From: Sporomusa acidovorans
GTDB lineage: Bacteria > Bacillota > Negativicutes > Sporomusales > Sporomusaceae
Assembly (NCBI RefSeq): GCF_002257695.2
Contig: NZ_CP155571.1
Reading direction: 5' to 3' (one strand)
Length of the DNA stretch: 64,000 bases
The notes under the pieces are model-generated. The model ran no database searches and was not told the DNA's origin. It worked only from the letters and a program-made list of their open reading frames with translations. How positions within the stretch are numbered: the first letter of the stretch is position 1; every line of letters starts with the position of its first letter. Below are positions 34,466-44,357 of this stretch, one piece after another. The position numbers were made by a program, and so were the translations under genes.

Positions 34466-36634
34466 ATGAGCAACCATCCCGATTTTCCCTGGGAACAACA
34501 ACACTTAGCCGAAACCATCCAAGCTATGAAACAAATCATTAACGATCTTGAAAACGACATGGAGGACCGTGTCCATAAAATCAACCAGTCGCTCTCCAAA
34601 AAAGATGAGGTGAGCGCCTATGTTCACTCGCTGATGAAAAGCGACCATGCCGTTAAAGCCGCCGATATCGCCAAGGCAATGGACACGCCTTATTTTGGCC
34701 GGGTAGATTTCCGGGAGGATGGGGCTGAAGACTTTGATCAATACTACATTGGCCGGACGAAAGTAGCGAAACTGGATATTGAAAGTGTCAAAGATATTTT
34801 GGTATTTGACTGGCGTGACCCGGTGTCCACCATTTTTTATGAATGCCAGGACGGACGGGCCAGCTACGAAGTGCTGGACCGCTACACCTACACCGGTGAT
34901 GTCAGGCTGAAACGACAGTATAAAATTGAAGACGGCTCGCTGCTCTCCATGTCGGAGGACAATCTGTTGAGCAAAATCATGTCCCGCCAACAGGAATCGC
35001 TTATCGCCGACCCTTTTCTCTTGGAGCGGCTGTTAACCGGGGCCGGTGACAAGCTTAAGGATATTGTGACTTCCATCCGTGCCGAACAAAACCAGATTAT
35101 CCGGGAACCGCTCAATCAAGTGACCATCATTCAGGGGGTAGCCGGCTCCGGCAAAAGTACGATCGGGCTGCACCGCTTATCCTACCTGCTCTATAATGAA
35201 AAACTCAATCCGGCAAAACTGGTCATTGTCGCGCCAAACAAGATCTTTCTTGACTACATCTCAGAATTGCTGCCGGAAATCGACGCGCAGGACGTCAGAC
35301 AAACGACTTTTGCCGATCTGGCAGCAACCATTATGCAAATTGAGCCGGTTATCAGCCGCACGGCAACACCAACAGCCACTCAGGCCGCCCTGGCGAAATG
35401 GAAAGGCACCCCGGAATTAATTAAAGTCATGGAAGCATTTTTGGACAAAAAGCTGGAAAAGTTTTGTGTACAACTAAAAGAAATCCGGCTGTTTGACGAT
35501 CAGTTGATTATTACCAGGGAGCAGCAGTTGGCAAAGGTGCTTGAGGGGGCGACCGTACCCTATAACGAACGGCTGGGATCATTGCAAAAATACATCCGGT
35601 TCCGGGTTAAAAACTTTATCGAAGTCTACGAAACCAAAACCAGGCGCGGCCAGGCAAGGGCAGATGAAAAAACGGCAGCCCGCTATGCTGCCGAAGGCGA
35701 GAAGTTTATTGCGCAACAGTTTGCCAAATGGCCGGTGCTGGACCTATTGACCGGCTATAAGGAACTGTTTCGCGACAAACAGGCGTGGCGCAAGGTTAAG
35801 CCCCACGGCGTCCCAGTAGAGGCTCTCTTGTCCCATACACTGGCGTTACTCGCAACCGGGCATATCGAGCGGGACGATTTAGCGCCCCTTTGCTATCTCA
35901 AATACCTGCTTGACGGCTTTGCCCATGTCGAAAAGTTCGATCATATTGCCGTAGACGAAGGCCAGGACAGCAATCTGTTGGAATACATCATCCTCTCCCG
36001 TCTGTCCCGCAACAGTTCCTTTACCATCATGGGGGACATGTCCCAGGCCATTCACACCGACCGGGGACTTGCCAGCTGGCAGGAATTGCTGAAAGAAGTG
36101 TTCGCCACAGCCAAATGCCGCTATTATGAAGTAAATTTCAGCTACCGGTCAGCGAAAGAAATCGTCGATTTATTTAATAAGGTTCTCCCTACCGGCCGGT
36201 CAAAAGCTATCCCCGTCTATGAAATTGGCCGGCAGCCGGTCATTGAACAAGCTTCTTCACCGCTTACAGCCCTTAAGCGTCTTCCTGAAGTTATCGAAGA
36301 ATATCAAAACTTGGGTTGCAAATCCATTGGCCTTTTAACCAAGCTGGAAAGCGACAGTCAGAAGCTCTATGAAAGCCTGCAACAGACCGCTCCCCATCTT
36401 ACCAGCCTGAATCTGATCACCGGCAACGCTCTCAATTACCAGGGCGGCATCACCGTGGCTCCTATCCTGCTGGCCAAGGGCCTCGAATTTGACGGTGTTA
36501 TCATCTGGAACGCTTCCGCTAAGAAATTCACTGCCGATTTTCATGATGCCAAACTCCTGTATGTGGCCTTGTCCCGCGCTATGTATTACCTTCATATCCT
36601 CTATCAGGGAAACCTTTCCCCGCTGCTTACATAA
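34466..36634 (+). CDS. HelD-like UvrD/SF1 helicase
   Basis: 722 residues. A long N-terminal coiled coil (about 1-65) precedes a helicase core with Walker A GVAGSGKST at about residue 223, DEGQDSNLLEY (Walker B) and a C-terminal UvrC-type domain 2 ending LAKGLEFDGVIIWN and LYVALSRAMYYL. The N-terminal arm plus the HelD-specific insert point to the RNA-polymerase recycling factor HelD rather than a DNA-repair UvrD. It acts in the cytoplasm by prying RNA polymerase off DNA with ATP hydrolysis. The start ATG 34466 follows GCGAGGTAAAATAG. Confidence 0.85.
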   Translation: MSNHPDFPWEQQHLAETIQAMKQIINDLENDMEDRVHKINQSLSKKDEVSAYVHSLMKSDHAVKAADIAKAMDTPYFGRVDFREDGAEDFDQYYIGRTKVAKLDIESVKDILVFDWRDPVSTIFYECQDGRASYEVLDRYTYTGDVRLKRQYKIEDGSLLSMSEDNLLSKIMSRQQESLIADPFLLERLLTGAGDKLKDIVTSIRAEQNQIIREPLNQVTIIQGVAGSGKSTIGLHRLSYLLYNEKLNPAKLVIVAPNKIFLDYISELLPEIDAQDVRQTTFADLAATIMQIEPVISRTATPTATQAALAKWKGTPELIKVMEAFLDKKLEKFCVQLKEIRLFDDQLIITREQQLAKVLEGATVPYNERLGSLQKYIRFRVKNFIEVYETKTRRGQARADEKTAARYAAEGEKFIAQQFAKWPVLDLLTGYKELFRDKQAWRKVKPHGVPVEALLSHTLALLATGHIERDDLAPLCYLKYLLDGFAHVEKFDHIAVDEGQDSNLLEYIILSRLSRNSSFTIMGDMSQAIHTDRGLASWQELLKEVFATAKCRYYEVNFSYRSAKEIVDLFNKVLPTGRSKAIPVYEIGRQPVIEQASSPLTALKRLPEVIEEYQNLGCKSIGLLTKLESDSQKLYESLQQTAPHLTSLNLITGNALNYQGGITVAPILLAKGLEFDGVIIWNASAKKFTADFHDAKLLYVALSRAMYYLHILYQGNLSPLLT

Positions 36635-36644
36635 AAGCAGTTAT

Positions 36645-36695
36645 AACGAGAAGACATGCAAGCGGTTACCCGAACCGTTTACATGTCTTCTTGTT
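36645..36695. terminator. Bidirectional terminator
   Basis: The arm 36645-36667 pairs with 36673-36695 (GAAGACATG with CATGTCTTC, and CGGTT with AACCG, a few mismatches). It serves the helicase on the plus strand and the end of the HD gene on the minus strand, whose stop lies within it. Confidence 0.75.
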
Positions 36696-37419
36696 TGTTG
36701 AGTCTGCCGGCAATATACGCTTGCATGTTTGCCTTGATCTCGCTACATTCTGCCGTATCAGGCAAGGCTGCCAGTTGTCTGTTCAGCTGTCCCTCTGCCA
36801 CCAGTTGCCGTAAGGTCCAGTCAAAATTAATATCATAAAACCAGCTCAGACGAATCAGACGTTTGTCAGCCATGGTCTTTACGTCCGTATAGGACAGGCA
36901 GCCACCGATCTTTAGCTGTTCCAGCATTTTAGGAGAATAATCATGATTGGCTGCCACCGGCGGTAAAATCCGGAAGATGTCCAATTTATCGGCATCACGG
37001 ATGATCTTTGCCATTAATTCATTCTCCGGCGTTGTCGACGGAATGAGCATTTTGTTATGAATTCTAATGGCAAAATCGACAGTGGCTTGCTCGGGTTCTG
37101 AAAAATCCTTTATTATTCCCGTTTCAGCCAGCAATGCCGCACCGACGTCCCCATGATCAAAGGAATCGGAATCCACAAAGGTACGGTATTCCGTAACCTG
37201 CCGGAAGCGGGCCAGATCGTGGAATAGCCCAATAACTTCGGCCACCTTCCTTTGCCTGCCGGTAAGAGCAAGCCAGTCGGCGAGTTGAACGCTATTTTCC
37301 GCCACAGCGCGGCTGTGTTTTTCCTTCAGCAGTACGCGCTCCATGATGTATGTGTCGTCTGTGTAGTAACCTTTGATATATTTTCCCAACCATTCATATA
37401 AATAGCAAAGATCATTCAC
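36679..37419 (-). CDS. HD-domain phosphohydrolase
   Basis: 246 residues. The HD signature is visible: H in EKHSRAVAEN, GLFHDLARFRQV with the HD pair, and later a third metal ligand near SFDHGDVGAALL and RDADKLDIFRIL. Such proteins hydrolyse phosphate esters, often nucleotides, but the substrate is unknown. The start is probably ATG 37419. A promoter with TATAAT lies just upstream. It stands alone. Confidence 0.8.
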   Translation of the reverse strand: MNDLCYLYEWLGKYIKGYYTDDTYIMERVLLKEKHSRAVAENSVQLADWLALTGRQRKVAEVIGLFHDLARFRQVTEYRTFVDSDSFDHGDVGAALLAETGIIKDFSEPEQATVDFAIRIHNKMLIPSTTPENELMAKIIRDADKLDIFRILPPVAANHDYSPKMLEQLKIGGCLSYTDVKTMADKRLIRLSWFYDINFDWTLRQLVAEGQLNRQLAALPDTAECSEIKANMQAYIAGRLNKQEDM

Positions 37420-37467
37420 GCTAAGCTCTCCTCCAATATTATCCGACCTTAAAGCATATAAACTTCT

Positions 37468-37494
37468 ATTATACTATAGCATACTTGTTGACAA
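37468..37494 (-). promoter_or_regulatory. Promoter of the HD gene
   Basis: On the minus strand TTGTCA (37494-37489) and a perfect TATAAT (37473-37468) are separated by 15 bp, shorter than ideal; about 50 bp before the HD start. Confidence 0.5.
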
Positions 37495-37519
37495 AAAATC
37501 CCGCCGGTGCGGGATTTTT
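37493..37519 (-). terminator. Terminator of the chemosensory cluster
   Basis: ATCCCGC/GCGGGAT stem with a CGGT loop and A/T runs on both sides, directly after the stop of the last receiver gene. Confidence 0.85.
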
Positions 37520-37523
37520 ACCG

Positions 37524-37922
37524 TTAAATCACGTTCAGATTGCGCATAACTTCAATAAATTTTGTCGTATCGATCGGTTTGGCGGCGTAGGCTTCACAAC
37601 CGGTGTTAAACGAGTCGTGCACCATTTCCGTGTCATTCAGTGCTGTCGTCATAATTATTTTTGCCCGCCGGTCCCCGGGAATATTCTGTTGGTCTTCAAG
37701 CTGCCTGATTACTTTAAGAGCTTTTATCCCATCAACTTTCGGCATCATGATGTCCAGACAAATTAAATCATAGGGCTGCTGCAAACTGTGAGCCATCATA
37801 AAGGCCTCAATTGCCTCCATGCCGTCAACCGTTAAATCGCACTCGCCATATTCTGAAAGAAACTTATACATAAACGTTCTGCTGGCTAAGTCATCTTCAG
37901 CTATTAATATTCTCATGGCCAT
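37524..37922 (-). CDS. CheY-like single-domain response regulator
   Basis: 132 residues forming one receiver domain: acidic pair in MRILIAEDDLASRTF, phospho-acceptor Asp in YDLICLDIMMPKVDG, then the T/A (MTTALND) and K (AAKPIDTTKF) switch residues. No output domain. It ends the chemosensory cluster, 14 bp behind the hybrid kinase, so it is likely a partner of that kinase. Confidence 0.9.
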   Translation of the reverse strand: MAMRILIAEDDLASRTFMYKFLSEYGECDLTVDGMEAIEAFMMAHSLQQPYDLICLDIMMPKVDGIKALKVIRQLEDQQNIPGDRRAKIIMTTALNDTEMVHDSFNTGCEAYAAKPIDTTKFIEVMRNLNVI

Positions 37923-37936
37923 CCCCCCCTTATAGT

Positions 37937-40207
37937 TTATATGCCGCTTAGTTTTTGCAGAGAATTCACTTCCTGCATCATCTTCTCCGCCAATACTCCC
38001 GCTTGTTCCAAATGCCCCCTTCTAAGATCAAGGGCAATCCGGAAAGCCAAATTTTTGATAGCATCCAGGCTGTATTGACTGGCCAGAGCTTTGATTTCCA
38101 GAGCATAGGCTTCCACTGCCTGGACATCGCTAAACATAGCCGCAGCCTGCAAGCCGGATATTTTTTTCGTCAGTTCGCTGAGAGCGGCCGGTGCAAGCGG
38201 CATGGCATCCGCTTTATGTAGCAGGGCGTTAATTTCATCATCTGCTGCTTCACCGGCTGTGTCAATTCTTTCAATAATCGCAAACAGATCATCAAATTGC
38301 ACCGGTTTGGCAATATAGTCATCCACGCCCAGCGCGATAAACCGCTCTCTGTCGCCGGGTAAAGCATGGGCAGTAATCGCAATAATATGAATATGCCGGC
38401 CTGTTTCCGCTTCCAGGCGGCGAATGGCTGCCGTGGCTTCCAAGCCGTCCATATCCGGCATTTGGATATCCATCAAGATCAAATCGAAGGTCAGCCGCTC
38501 ATACAATTTTACAGTGGCAGTGCCGGTATTGGCAATGGTAAAGGTATGCCCCATCTCTTTAAGCAGCAAGCCGATGACGGCCTGGTTCAGTTCGTGATCT
38601 TCCGCCAGCAAAATTTTGCGCGGCTTTTTCGTCCGGCGCTTTTGCACCGGTTTGTTGACTTGCGGTTTAAAGTCGTTCTTATGGCAGCTTTCAAATTCTA
38701 TCGTAAAATTAAATATGCTCCCCTGTCCTTTTTGGCTTTCCACCCAAATCTTTCCCCCCATAATGTCTACCAGTTGTTTGGATATGGCTAATCCCAGACC
38801 AGTCCCGCCGTATTTTCTGGTATGAGAGCTATCGACCTGACTAAAACTGCGAAATAAGAGTTTCGTCTCTGCCGGCGAAATCCCAATCCCCGTGTCCGCA
38901 ACACTAAACAAAATCTTAACCTTGTCATTATCCCCAAGGTTGCTAACAGTCATATCAATAGAGCCTTTATTGGTAAACTTAATGGCATTACTAACCAGAT
39001 TATTGATGATTTGCTGCAAGCGCAGCGGATCCCCGATAACCAGGAAAGGAACATTATAGGCGATTTGGCAGGTAAGTGTAAGCCCTTTGCCCGCAGCCCG
39101 CACCTTGTGCGGCTTAAGAGTCTGTTCAATAACTTCCCGCAAATTAAAGCCGACTTTTTTCAGCGCTACTTTGCCTGCTTCGATTTTGGAAAACTCTAAT
39201 ATGTCGCTGATAATATTCAGCAATGAGTCCGCACATGATTTGGAAATCAGCAGGTTCTCACGCTGGCCGGGAGTAAGTTCACTCATCAAAGTTAAATCAA
39301 TCATGCCGATAATGCCGTTTAGGGGAGTTCTGATCTCGTGGCTCATATTGGCCAAAAACTCGCTTTTGGCCCGATTGGCCGCATAGGCTGCCTCGGCAGC
39401 CTCCTTCAGGCTCTGCTCCAATTCTTTATATTTCGTTATATCATCAATAATAATAACCGCCCGTTGTTCGTTGTCAATAAAAGCGGGAACAATGTTAATC
39501 CGGAACCACATCGTTTCCTGACCGTGTGTCGCCAGCGTCAGCTTGGCGTCAAAATCACCCGCGGCCCGGCCTGTGGCAAATACTTCTCTCAATGCCCTGC
39601 GAATCGGGCAAAATTCGCAATCAGGGCTATAGCCGCAGCCGCGTTCATCCATATAGCTATTACTGCATTTCAGACTTCTGCCAATTTGGCCACCTGATTC
39701 AACCCAGTTAAACTGCCGGGCAAAAGCCGGGTTGACTTCCTCAATTTGGGCTTGTTCGTCTACAATCAGCATGCATGACGGCACAGCATCAAAGATGGTT
39801 TTGAGCTTTCGCCTTTCCTCTGTCAGTTTTTGTTCCACCTGCTTAAGGCGGGTAATATCCCGGAAGACGACAACGGCCCCCTGCAGTTCGTCCTGGCTGT
39901 CTTTGACCGGAGCCGTATTGGCCGATACATACCATTCGCAGCCGTCTTTAGCGACTAAAACAATGTTATTTATCAAGCCTACCGGCCCATCCGCACAAAT
40001 GGCCCTGGCAAACGGATCGTCAAACTGCTCCCTGGTTTCCCTATTGATTAATTGGAACACTTCTGTCAGTGAACGCCCGACAGCTTCTTTTTCCTGCCAG
40101 CCAGTCAGCCTTTCCGCTGCCTTATTAATAAAAGTGATTGTGCTATCCTTACCCGTAACAATTACGCCATCGCCGATACTGGCTAAGGCAGCGGCCAAAT
40201 CCCGCAT
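37937..40207 (-). CDS. PAS-containing hybrid sensor histidine kinase
   Basis: 756 residues, no membrane segment. Order: two PAS domains (about 1-270; the first begins ALASIGDGVIVTGKDSTI and the second holds a cysteine-rich insert CSNSYMDERGCGYSPDCEFC), HisKA with MSHEIRTPLNGIIGM, HATPase (NLVSNAIKFTNKG, DTGIGI, GTGLGLAISKQL), and a receiver (LLAEDHELNQAV, LILMDIQMPDMDG). The C-terminal helical 110 residues may be an Hpt-like remnant without an obvious histidine motif. Four to five cysteines in the second PAS could bind a metal or Fe-S cluster, a redox-sensing hint. Cytoplasmic. Confidence 0.88.
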   Translation of the reverse strand: MRDLAAALASIGDGVIVTGKDSTITFINKAAERLTGWQEKEAVGRSLTEVFQLINRETREQFDDPFARAICADGPVGLINNIVLVAKDGCEWYVSANTAPVKDSQDELQGAVVVFRDITRLKQVEQKLTEERRKLKTIFDAVPSCMLIVDEQAQIEEVNPAFARQFNWVESGGQIGRSLKCSNSYMDERGCGYSPDCEFCPIRRALREVFATGRAAGDFDAKLTLATHGQETMWFRINIVPAFIDNEQRAVIIIDDITKYKELEQSLKEAAEAAYAANRAKSEFLANMSHEIRTPLNGIIGMIDLTLMSELTPGQRENLLISKSCADSLLNIISDILEFSKIEAGKVALKKVGFNLREVIEQTLKPHKVRAAGKGLTLTCQIAYNVPFLVIGDPLRLQQIINNLVSNAIKFTNKGSIDMTVSNLGDNDKVKILFSVADTGIGISPAETKLLFRSFSQVDSSHTRKYGGTGLGLAISKQLVDIMGGKIWVESQKGQGSIFNFTIEFESCHKNDFKPQVNKPVQKRRTKKPRKILLAEDHELNQAVIGLLLKEMGHTFTIANTGTATVKLYERLTFDLILMDIQMPDMDGLEATAAIRRLEAETGRHIHIIAITAHALPGDRERFIALGVDDYIAKPVQFDDLFAIIERIDTAGEAADDEINALLHKADAMPLAPAALSELTKKISGLQAAAMFSDVQAVEAYALEIKALASQYSLDAIKNLAFRIALDLRRGHLEQAGVLAEKMMQEVNSLQKLSGI

Positions 40208-40225
40208 AAACCTGCACCTCCTCCG

Positions 40226-41254
40226 TTACGGCAAGAATGAATAAATAAGTTGGGGAATAGCGGACAATGCGCCTTGCTTCTCCACTGCCCCCAGTTCCCA
40301 TGCAACCTTCGGCATCCCGTATACTACCGAAGTTTGTTCATCCTGCCCAATAGTCCGGGCACCGCCTTGGCGCATCTTTAAAAGGCCTTTAGCGCCATCC
40401 TGCCCCATTCCCGTCAGCAACACCCCAATAGCGTTCTTCCCGGCTTCCCGGGCCACCGATTCAAACAGTACATCCACTGAAGGGCAATGCCCGCTCACCT
40501 TGTCACCGGCCGCACACTCCACCCCGAAGCCGCCACTGACTTTGACAAGACGCATATGTTTATCCCCCGGCGCAATTAAAACCCGGCCGCGGCCGAGCCG
40601 GTCGCCGCTTTGCGCCTCCTTCACGTCCAGCAGCGTTAAGGCATTCATGCGTTCGGCAAACAACCGGGTAAATACCGGCGGCATATGCTGCACAATCACC
40701 ATTCCCGGCATATCGGCCGGCAACTTTTTTAAAATACTGAAAATCGCTTCTGTTCCGCCGGTAGAAGCCCCCAGCGCAATGATGCGGTCGGAACTGCCTG
40801 CCTGCACCGGTTTGGCGGCCGGTTGAGCCGGCAAAGCAGGCTTCTTGCATTGGGCTACTTTGGCAATCGAGGCCACTTTAATTTTCGTTTTCAGTTCATT
40901 AATGACCACAGCCGGAGCCCGGCCGCCCTTGGGGTCAGGCTTTACGACAAAATCCACGGCCCCGGCCGCCATGGCTTCAAAGACCTTATCGCTGATCGCA
41001 CTGATCATCACCACCGGCAGCGGGTACTGCGGCAGCAACCGCTGCAAAAACTCCACGCCGCTCATGCGTGGCATTTCCACATCCAGTGTCATAACATCCG
41101 GCTCAAACTCAATAATTTTATCTCTGGCGTCATACGCGTCAACCGCCGTAGCCACTACCTCAATTCCCGGGTCGGCAGCCAGACTGCGCGCCAAAAACTC
41201 CCGAAAAACCAGCGAATCATCGACAATTAAAACTTTTATCTTTTTTCGGATCAC
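40226..41254 (-). CDS. cheB: Chemotaxis protein-glutamate methylesterase CheB
   Basis: 342 residues. Receiver domain first (KVLIVDDSLVFREFLAR, Asp in VMTLDVEMPRMSG), then the methylesterase with the serine site ALGASTGGTEAIF, QHMPPVFT, APGDKHM and GVLLTGMGQDGAKG. It demethylates receptors when phosphorylated by CheA. I start it at GTG 41254, seven bases after GGAGGT; this overlaps the 3' end of cheR by 38 bp, suggesting translational coupling. The longer frame to 41416 is the overlap with cheR. Confidence 0.93.
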   Translation of the reverse strand: MIRKKIKVLIVDDSLVFREFLARSLAADPGIEVVATAVDAYDARDKIIEFEPDVMTLDVEMPRMSGVEFLQRLLPQYPLPVVMISAISDKVFEAMAAGAVDFVVKPDPKGGRAPAVVINELKTKIKVASIAKVAQCKKPALPAQPAAKPVQAGSSDRIIALGASTGGTEAIFSILKKLPADMPGMVIVQHMPPVFTRLFAERMNALTLLDVKEAQSGDRLGRGRVLIAPGDKHMRLVKVSGGFGVECAAGDKVSGHCPSVDVLFESVAREAGKNAIGVLLTGMGQDGAKGLLKMRQGGARTIGQDEQTSVVYGMPKVAWELGAVEKQGALSAIPQLIYSFLP

Positions 41255-42080
41255 AATACCCACCTCCACCAGGCTTGCGGTATATCCCGGGAGCAATATA
41301 GTCATATCCGCTTTCCCCACGGTGCAGCGATTCAGAATGACCCACAAACAAATATCCGCCCGGCTCGGTGAAGTTAAAAAACTTACCAATAAGCTCACGT
41401 TTGGTTTGGTGATCAAAATAAATCATGACATTCCGGCAAAAGATTACATGAAACTTTTTCTTAAAGGGAAATACCGGCTCCATCAGGTTGAATTTGCGGA
41501 AAATAATCTCGCTTTGGATGCTGCGGCGAACTGTTCGTTCGCTTTCATTACGTTTTTCAAAATATTTTTTCTCCCAGGCCGGCGGCAATCCGGTCAGCTC
41601 ATTGTTCTGGTAAATACCGCTTACGGCTTTTTCCAAAACCCGGCTTGCAATATCTGTCGCGAGAATGACTTTATTCCAGCCCGGAGTGCCGTCAAACGCG
41701 TCGGCCAGCAGCATGGCAATCGTATAGGCCTCCTGGCCGCTGGCGCAGCCGGCACTCCAGATCCGTAAATCCTTATCCCTGACAGTGGCTGACAGATAGG
41801 GAAGCACTTGGCTGCGCAGGTACTCAAAGTGCTGGTTTTCCCGCAGGAAAAAGGTATGGTTGGTCGTAATCCGGTCAAGCAGTGTCGCCACCTCGCTGCC
41901 GCTTTTATCGGCCATGATTTGCTGATAGTACTCGGTAAAACTGCCGATATTCTTTTTCACCAATACCCCTTGCAGCCGCCCCAGCAGCAATTGTTTTTTC
42001 TCATTTCCTAAGTTTATCCCATAATTGGCATGAATAAAATCGGCCAATTGGCGGAATTCCTGTTCATCAATTCCTATCAT
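41217..42080 (-). CDS. cheR: Chemotaxis protein methyltransferase CheR
   Basis: 287 residues. N-terminal helical domain (FADFIHANYGINLG-like, here LADFIHANYGINLG), then the SAM-binding fold with IWSAGCASGQEAYTIAM and FCRNVMIYFDHQTKRELI. It methylates receptor glutamates using S-adenosylmethionine. It lies 2 bp downstream of the mcp gene, and its end overlaps cheB. Confidence 0.93.
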   Translation of the reverse strand: MIGIDEQEFRQLADFIHANYGINLGNEKKQLLLGRLQGVLVKKNIGSFTEYYQQIMADKSGSEVATLLDRITTNHTFFLRENQHFEYLRSQVLPYLSATVRDKDLRIWSAGCASGQEAYTIAMLLADAFDGTPGWNKVILATDIASRVLEKAVSGIYQNNELTGLPPAWEKKYFEKRNESERTVRRSIQSEIIFRKFNLMEPVFPFKKKFHVIFCRNVMIYFDHQTKRELIGKFFNFTEPGGYLFVGHSESLHRGESGYDYIAPGIYRKPGGGGYCDPKKDKSFNCR

Positions 42081-42082
42081 TG

Positions 42083-43783
42083 TCAGTACTTGCCAAACTC
42101 GTTATCACTTAATACAATTTTGACTTTCGATTTGGGCATGTCCGTCTGCCCGCCCGCCTTTTGTTTATCCAGCATATCCTGGATCAATTTCAGGGTTGCC
42201 GGGTCTACCGGACCAAGGCCACCGGCCACTGCCGTTCTTTTCACTTTAAACTTACCGACTAAATCTTTAAGAGTATCGGCCTGAGCCGACAATTCCTCGC
42301 TGGCGGCGGCACTTTCCTCGGCGGTAGCCGAATTGCTTTGTACAACCTGGGAGACCTGGTTGATAGCCTGGTTAACCTGGGAAATACCGCTGGCCTGCTC
42401 ATTAGAAGCGGCGGCAATCTGCCCGACAAGCTCGGCAACCTGCTCAATATCATGAACAATTTTGTTTAAAGATGCCGCTGTTTCTTGCGCAATTTGGGTT
42501 CCCAGATTGGCCTTTTGGATTGAACCTTCAATCATAACAGTCGTTTCTTTGGCGGCATTGGCACTTCTGGCGGCAAGATTCCGCACTTCCTCGGCAACAA
42601 CAGCAAATCCTTTGCCGTGTTGACCGGCACGAGCGGCCTCCACGGCGGCATTGAGCGCCAGGATATTGGTCTGAAAGGCTATCTCGTCAATAACCTTAAT
42701 AATTTTGGAAATACTGGCGGCCGATGAATTAATATCCTCCATCGCGGTAAGCATATGCTGCATTTTACTGTTGCCCTGCTCAGCGTTTTCCTGGGTGGTA
42801 ATCGCCAGTTCGTTGGCTTGGTTGGCATTGACCGCGTTTTGCGTTGTTTGCGCTGCAATCTGCTCCATAGATGCGGTCACTTCTTCAATGGAACTGGCTT
42901 GTTCTGTAGCCCCCTGCGACAAGGCCAGGCTGGAAGCCGACATTTGGCGTGAGCCTGCCGACACCTGCGCGGATGAGAGGTTGATGTTGTTGATCACTTC
43001 ATTAATATTGGCAGCCATTGTTGTAAAGGAGCCGGCCAACATGCCGATTTCGTCTTTGCTGGTTATATTTACAGCGACATTAAGATCGCCCTCGGCCATC
43101 TTCTTCATTTCACCGGCCAAGGCCTGCAAGGGCCGGCTGACAGTAAGCGCAATAGCCACGCCCAGGCCGAGCGCCAGCGCAATGGCCACGGCAATAATGA
43201 CAGTCAACACAACCATGACTCTGTTGGTTTGATCAATGAGTTCTTTACTGACCTGCCGCCCCAAGTTAACCTTATCCTGATACAGCTTGTCTACCAATTC
43301 ATCAATGGCATTGACAATACCGGCACCTTCGTTGCGCATGACAATAACCGCCTGGTCTTCTTGATTAGCCAAGGCCAATACCATTACCTTATCTCTGACA
43401 AGCCTGAACTTTTCTATATTGTCTCTGAGCTCTTTAAATTCTTCCCTTACCTGATTACCCTTAATGCTTTTTTCAAACTGGGGCAGACGTTCGTCAATTT
43501 CTTTGTCCAGTTCTTTTATGGCCGCCACATTCCTGCTCCGGTCAGCCGATCCCTTTGCCAAAAGAATATCCCGCAAATGACTGCGGCTTTGTTCAAGCGC
43601 CACTCCCAGCTGTCCGATATTGGCGCCGGCAACGCCATAGTCCTCGTATAACACCACATATTTTTCCTGCACATCTTTGATATTGTAGATACCAATAAAG
43701 CCGACAATTCCGGCCAGCAGCGCCACGGCAATAAACGCAGCCACCAGTTTATTCCTAATCTTAAGATTGTAAAACCATTGCAT
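42083..43783 (-). CDS. Methyl-accepting chemotaxis protein (4HB ligand domain)
   Basis: 566 residues. TM1 at about 12-32, then a four-helix-bundle (4HB_MCP) periplasmic domain to about 185, TM2 at about 190-212 (VLTVIIAVAIALALGLGVAI), a HAMP domain (SRPLQALAGEMKKMAEGDL) and a long signalling hairpin with the tip EVARLAARSANAAKET-type sequence (VAEEVRNLAARSANAAKET). The C-terminus carries no CheR-tether pentapeptide. The ligand is unknown. It is the dedicated receptor of the surrounding che genes. Confidence 0.92.
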   Translation of the reverse strand: MQWFYNLKIRNKLVAAFIAVALLAGIVGFIGIYNIKDVQEKYVVLYEDYGVAGANIGQLGVALEQSRSHLRDILLAKGSADRSRNVAAIKELDKEIDERLPQFEKSIKGNQVREEFKELRDNIEKFRLVRDKVMVLALANQEDQAVIVMRNEGAGIVNAIDELVDKLYQDKVNLGRQVSKELIDQTNRVMVVLTVIIAVAIALALGLGVAIALTVSRPLQALAGEMKKMAEGDLNVAVNITSKDEIGMLAGSFTTMAANINEVINNINLSSAQVSAGSRQMSASSLALSQGATEQASSIEEVTASMEQIAAQTTQNAVNANQANELAITTQENAEQGNSKMQHMLTAMEDINSSAASISKIIKVIDEIAFQTNILALNAAVEAARAGQHGKGFAVVAEEVRNLAARSANAAKETTVMIEGSIQKANLGTQIAQETAASLNKIVHDIEQVAELVGQIAAASNEQASGISQVNQAINQVSQVVQSNSATAEESAAASEELSAQADTLKDLVGKFKVKRTAVAGGLGPVDPATLKLIQDMLDKQKAGGQTDMPKSKVKIVLSDNEFGKY

Positions 43784-43828
43784 AAACCTAAGGCCTCCCC
43801 CGATTTTTCATTATTCAAAATACTCTCG

Positions 43829-44320
43829 TTACGCTAACGGCAGACTGTCTGTCTCGTCTTGGCTCAGCAACTGATCGCAATCCAGCAGCAGGCGAACCTG
43901 TCCGCCGACTTTGCCAATTCCCTTAATATACTTATTCTGACTGCCCTTCGCGCCTGCCGGCGGCAGTACAATATCATCCGCGGGGATTACGGTAACTTCG
44001 GCTACCGTATCCACAATCAAACCAACTGTAACCTCTCTTAGGTCAATCACAATGATGCAGGTCCGGTCAGTATACTCTTGGGCCGCTTTTTTAAAACGCA
44101 GCCGCACATCCATGACCGGAATAATCTTGCCGCGCAGATTAATAATGCCTTTGACATAGGCCGGTAACTCGGGCACTGTCGTAATTGCCTGGATTCCGCC
44201 AATAATTTCAATCACATGTCTAATCTCAATGCCGTAATATTCACCGTCTAATACAAAAGTTAAATACTTATCCTGCTGCGAGTCAGCTATTTCCATTTCC
44301 AGGTTATCAGCGTCAGCCAT
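43829..44320 (-). CDS. cheW: Chemotaxis coupling protein CheW
   Basis: 163 residues with a single CheW domain: YLTFVLDGEYYGIEIRHVIE, then VPELPAYVKGIINLRGKIIP and the DVRLRFKK turn. It links receptors to CheA. The start is ATG 44320 with GGGGGGAGAAT upstream; the frame is open to 44365, which would overlap the end of cheA. It starts 38 bp after cheA ends. Confidence 0.92.
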   Translation of the reverse strand: MADADNLEMEIADSQQDKYLTFVLDGEYYGIEIRHVIEIIGGIQAITTVPELPAYVKGIINLRGKIIPVMDVRLRFKKAAQEYTDRTCIIVIDLREVTVGLIVDTVAEVTVIPADDIVLPPAGAKGSQNKYIKGIGKVGGQVRLLLDCDQLLSQDETDSLPLA

Positions 44321-44357
44321 ATTCTCCCCCCTGCTTGTGTCCAATTTTTGCCGACAA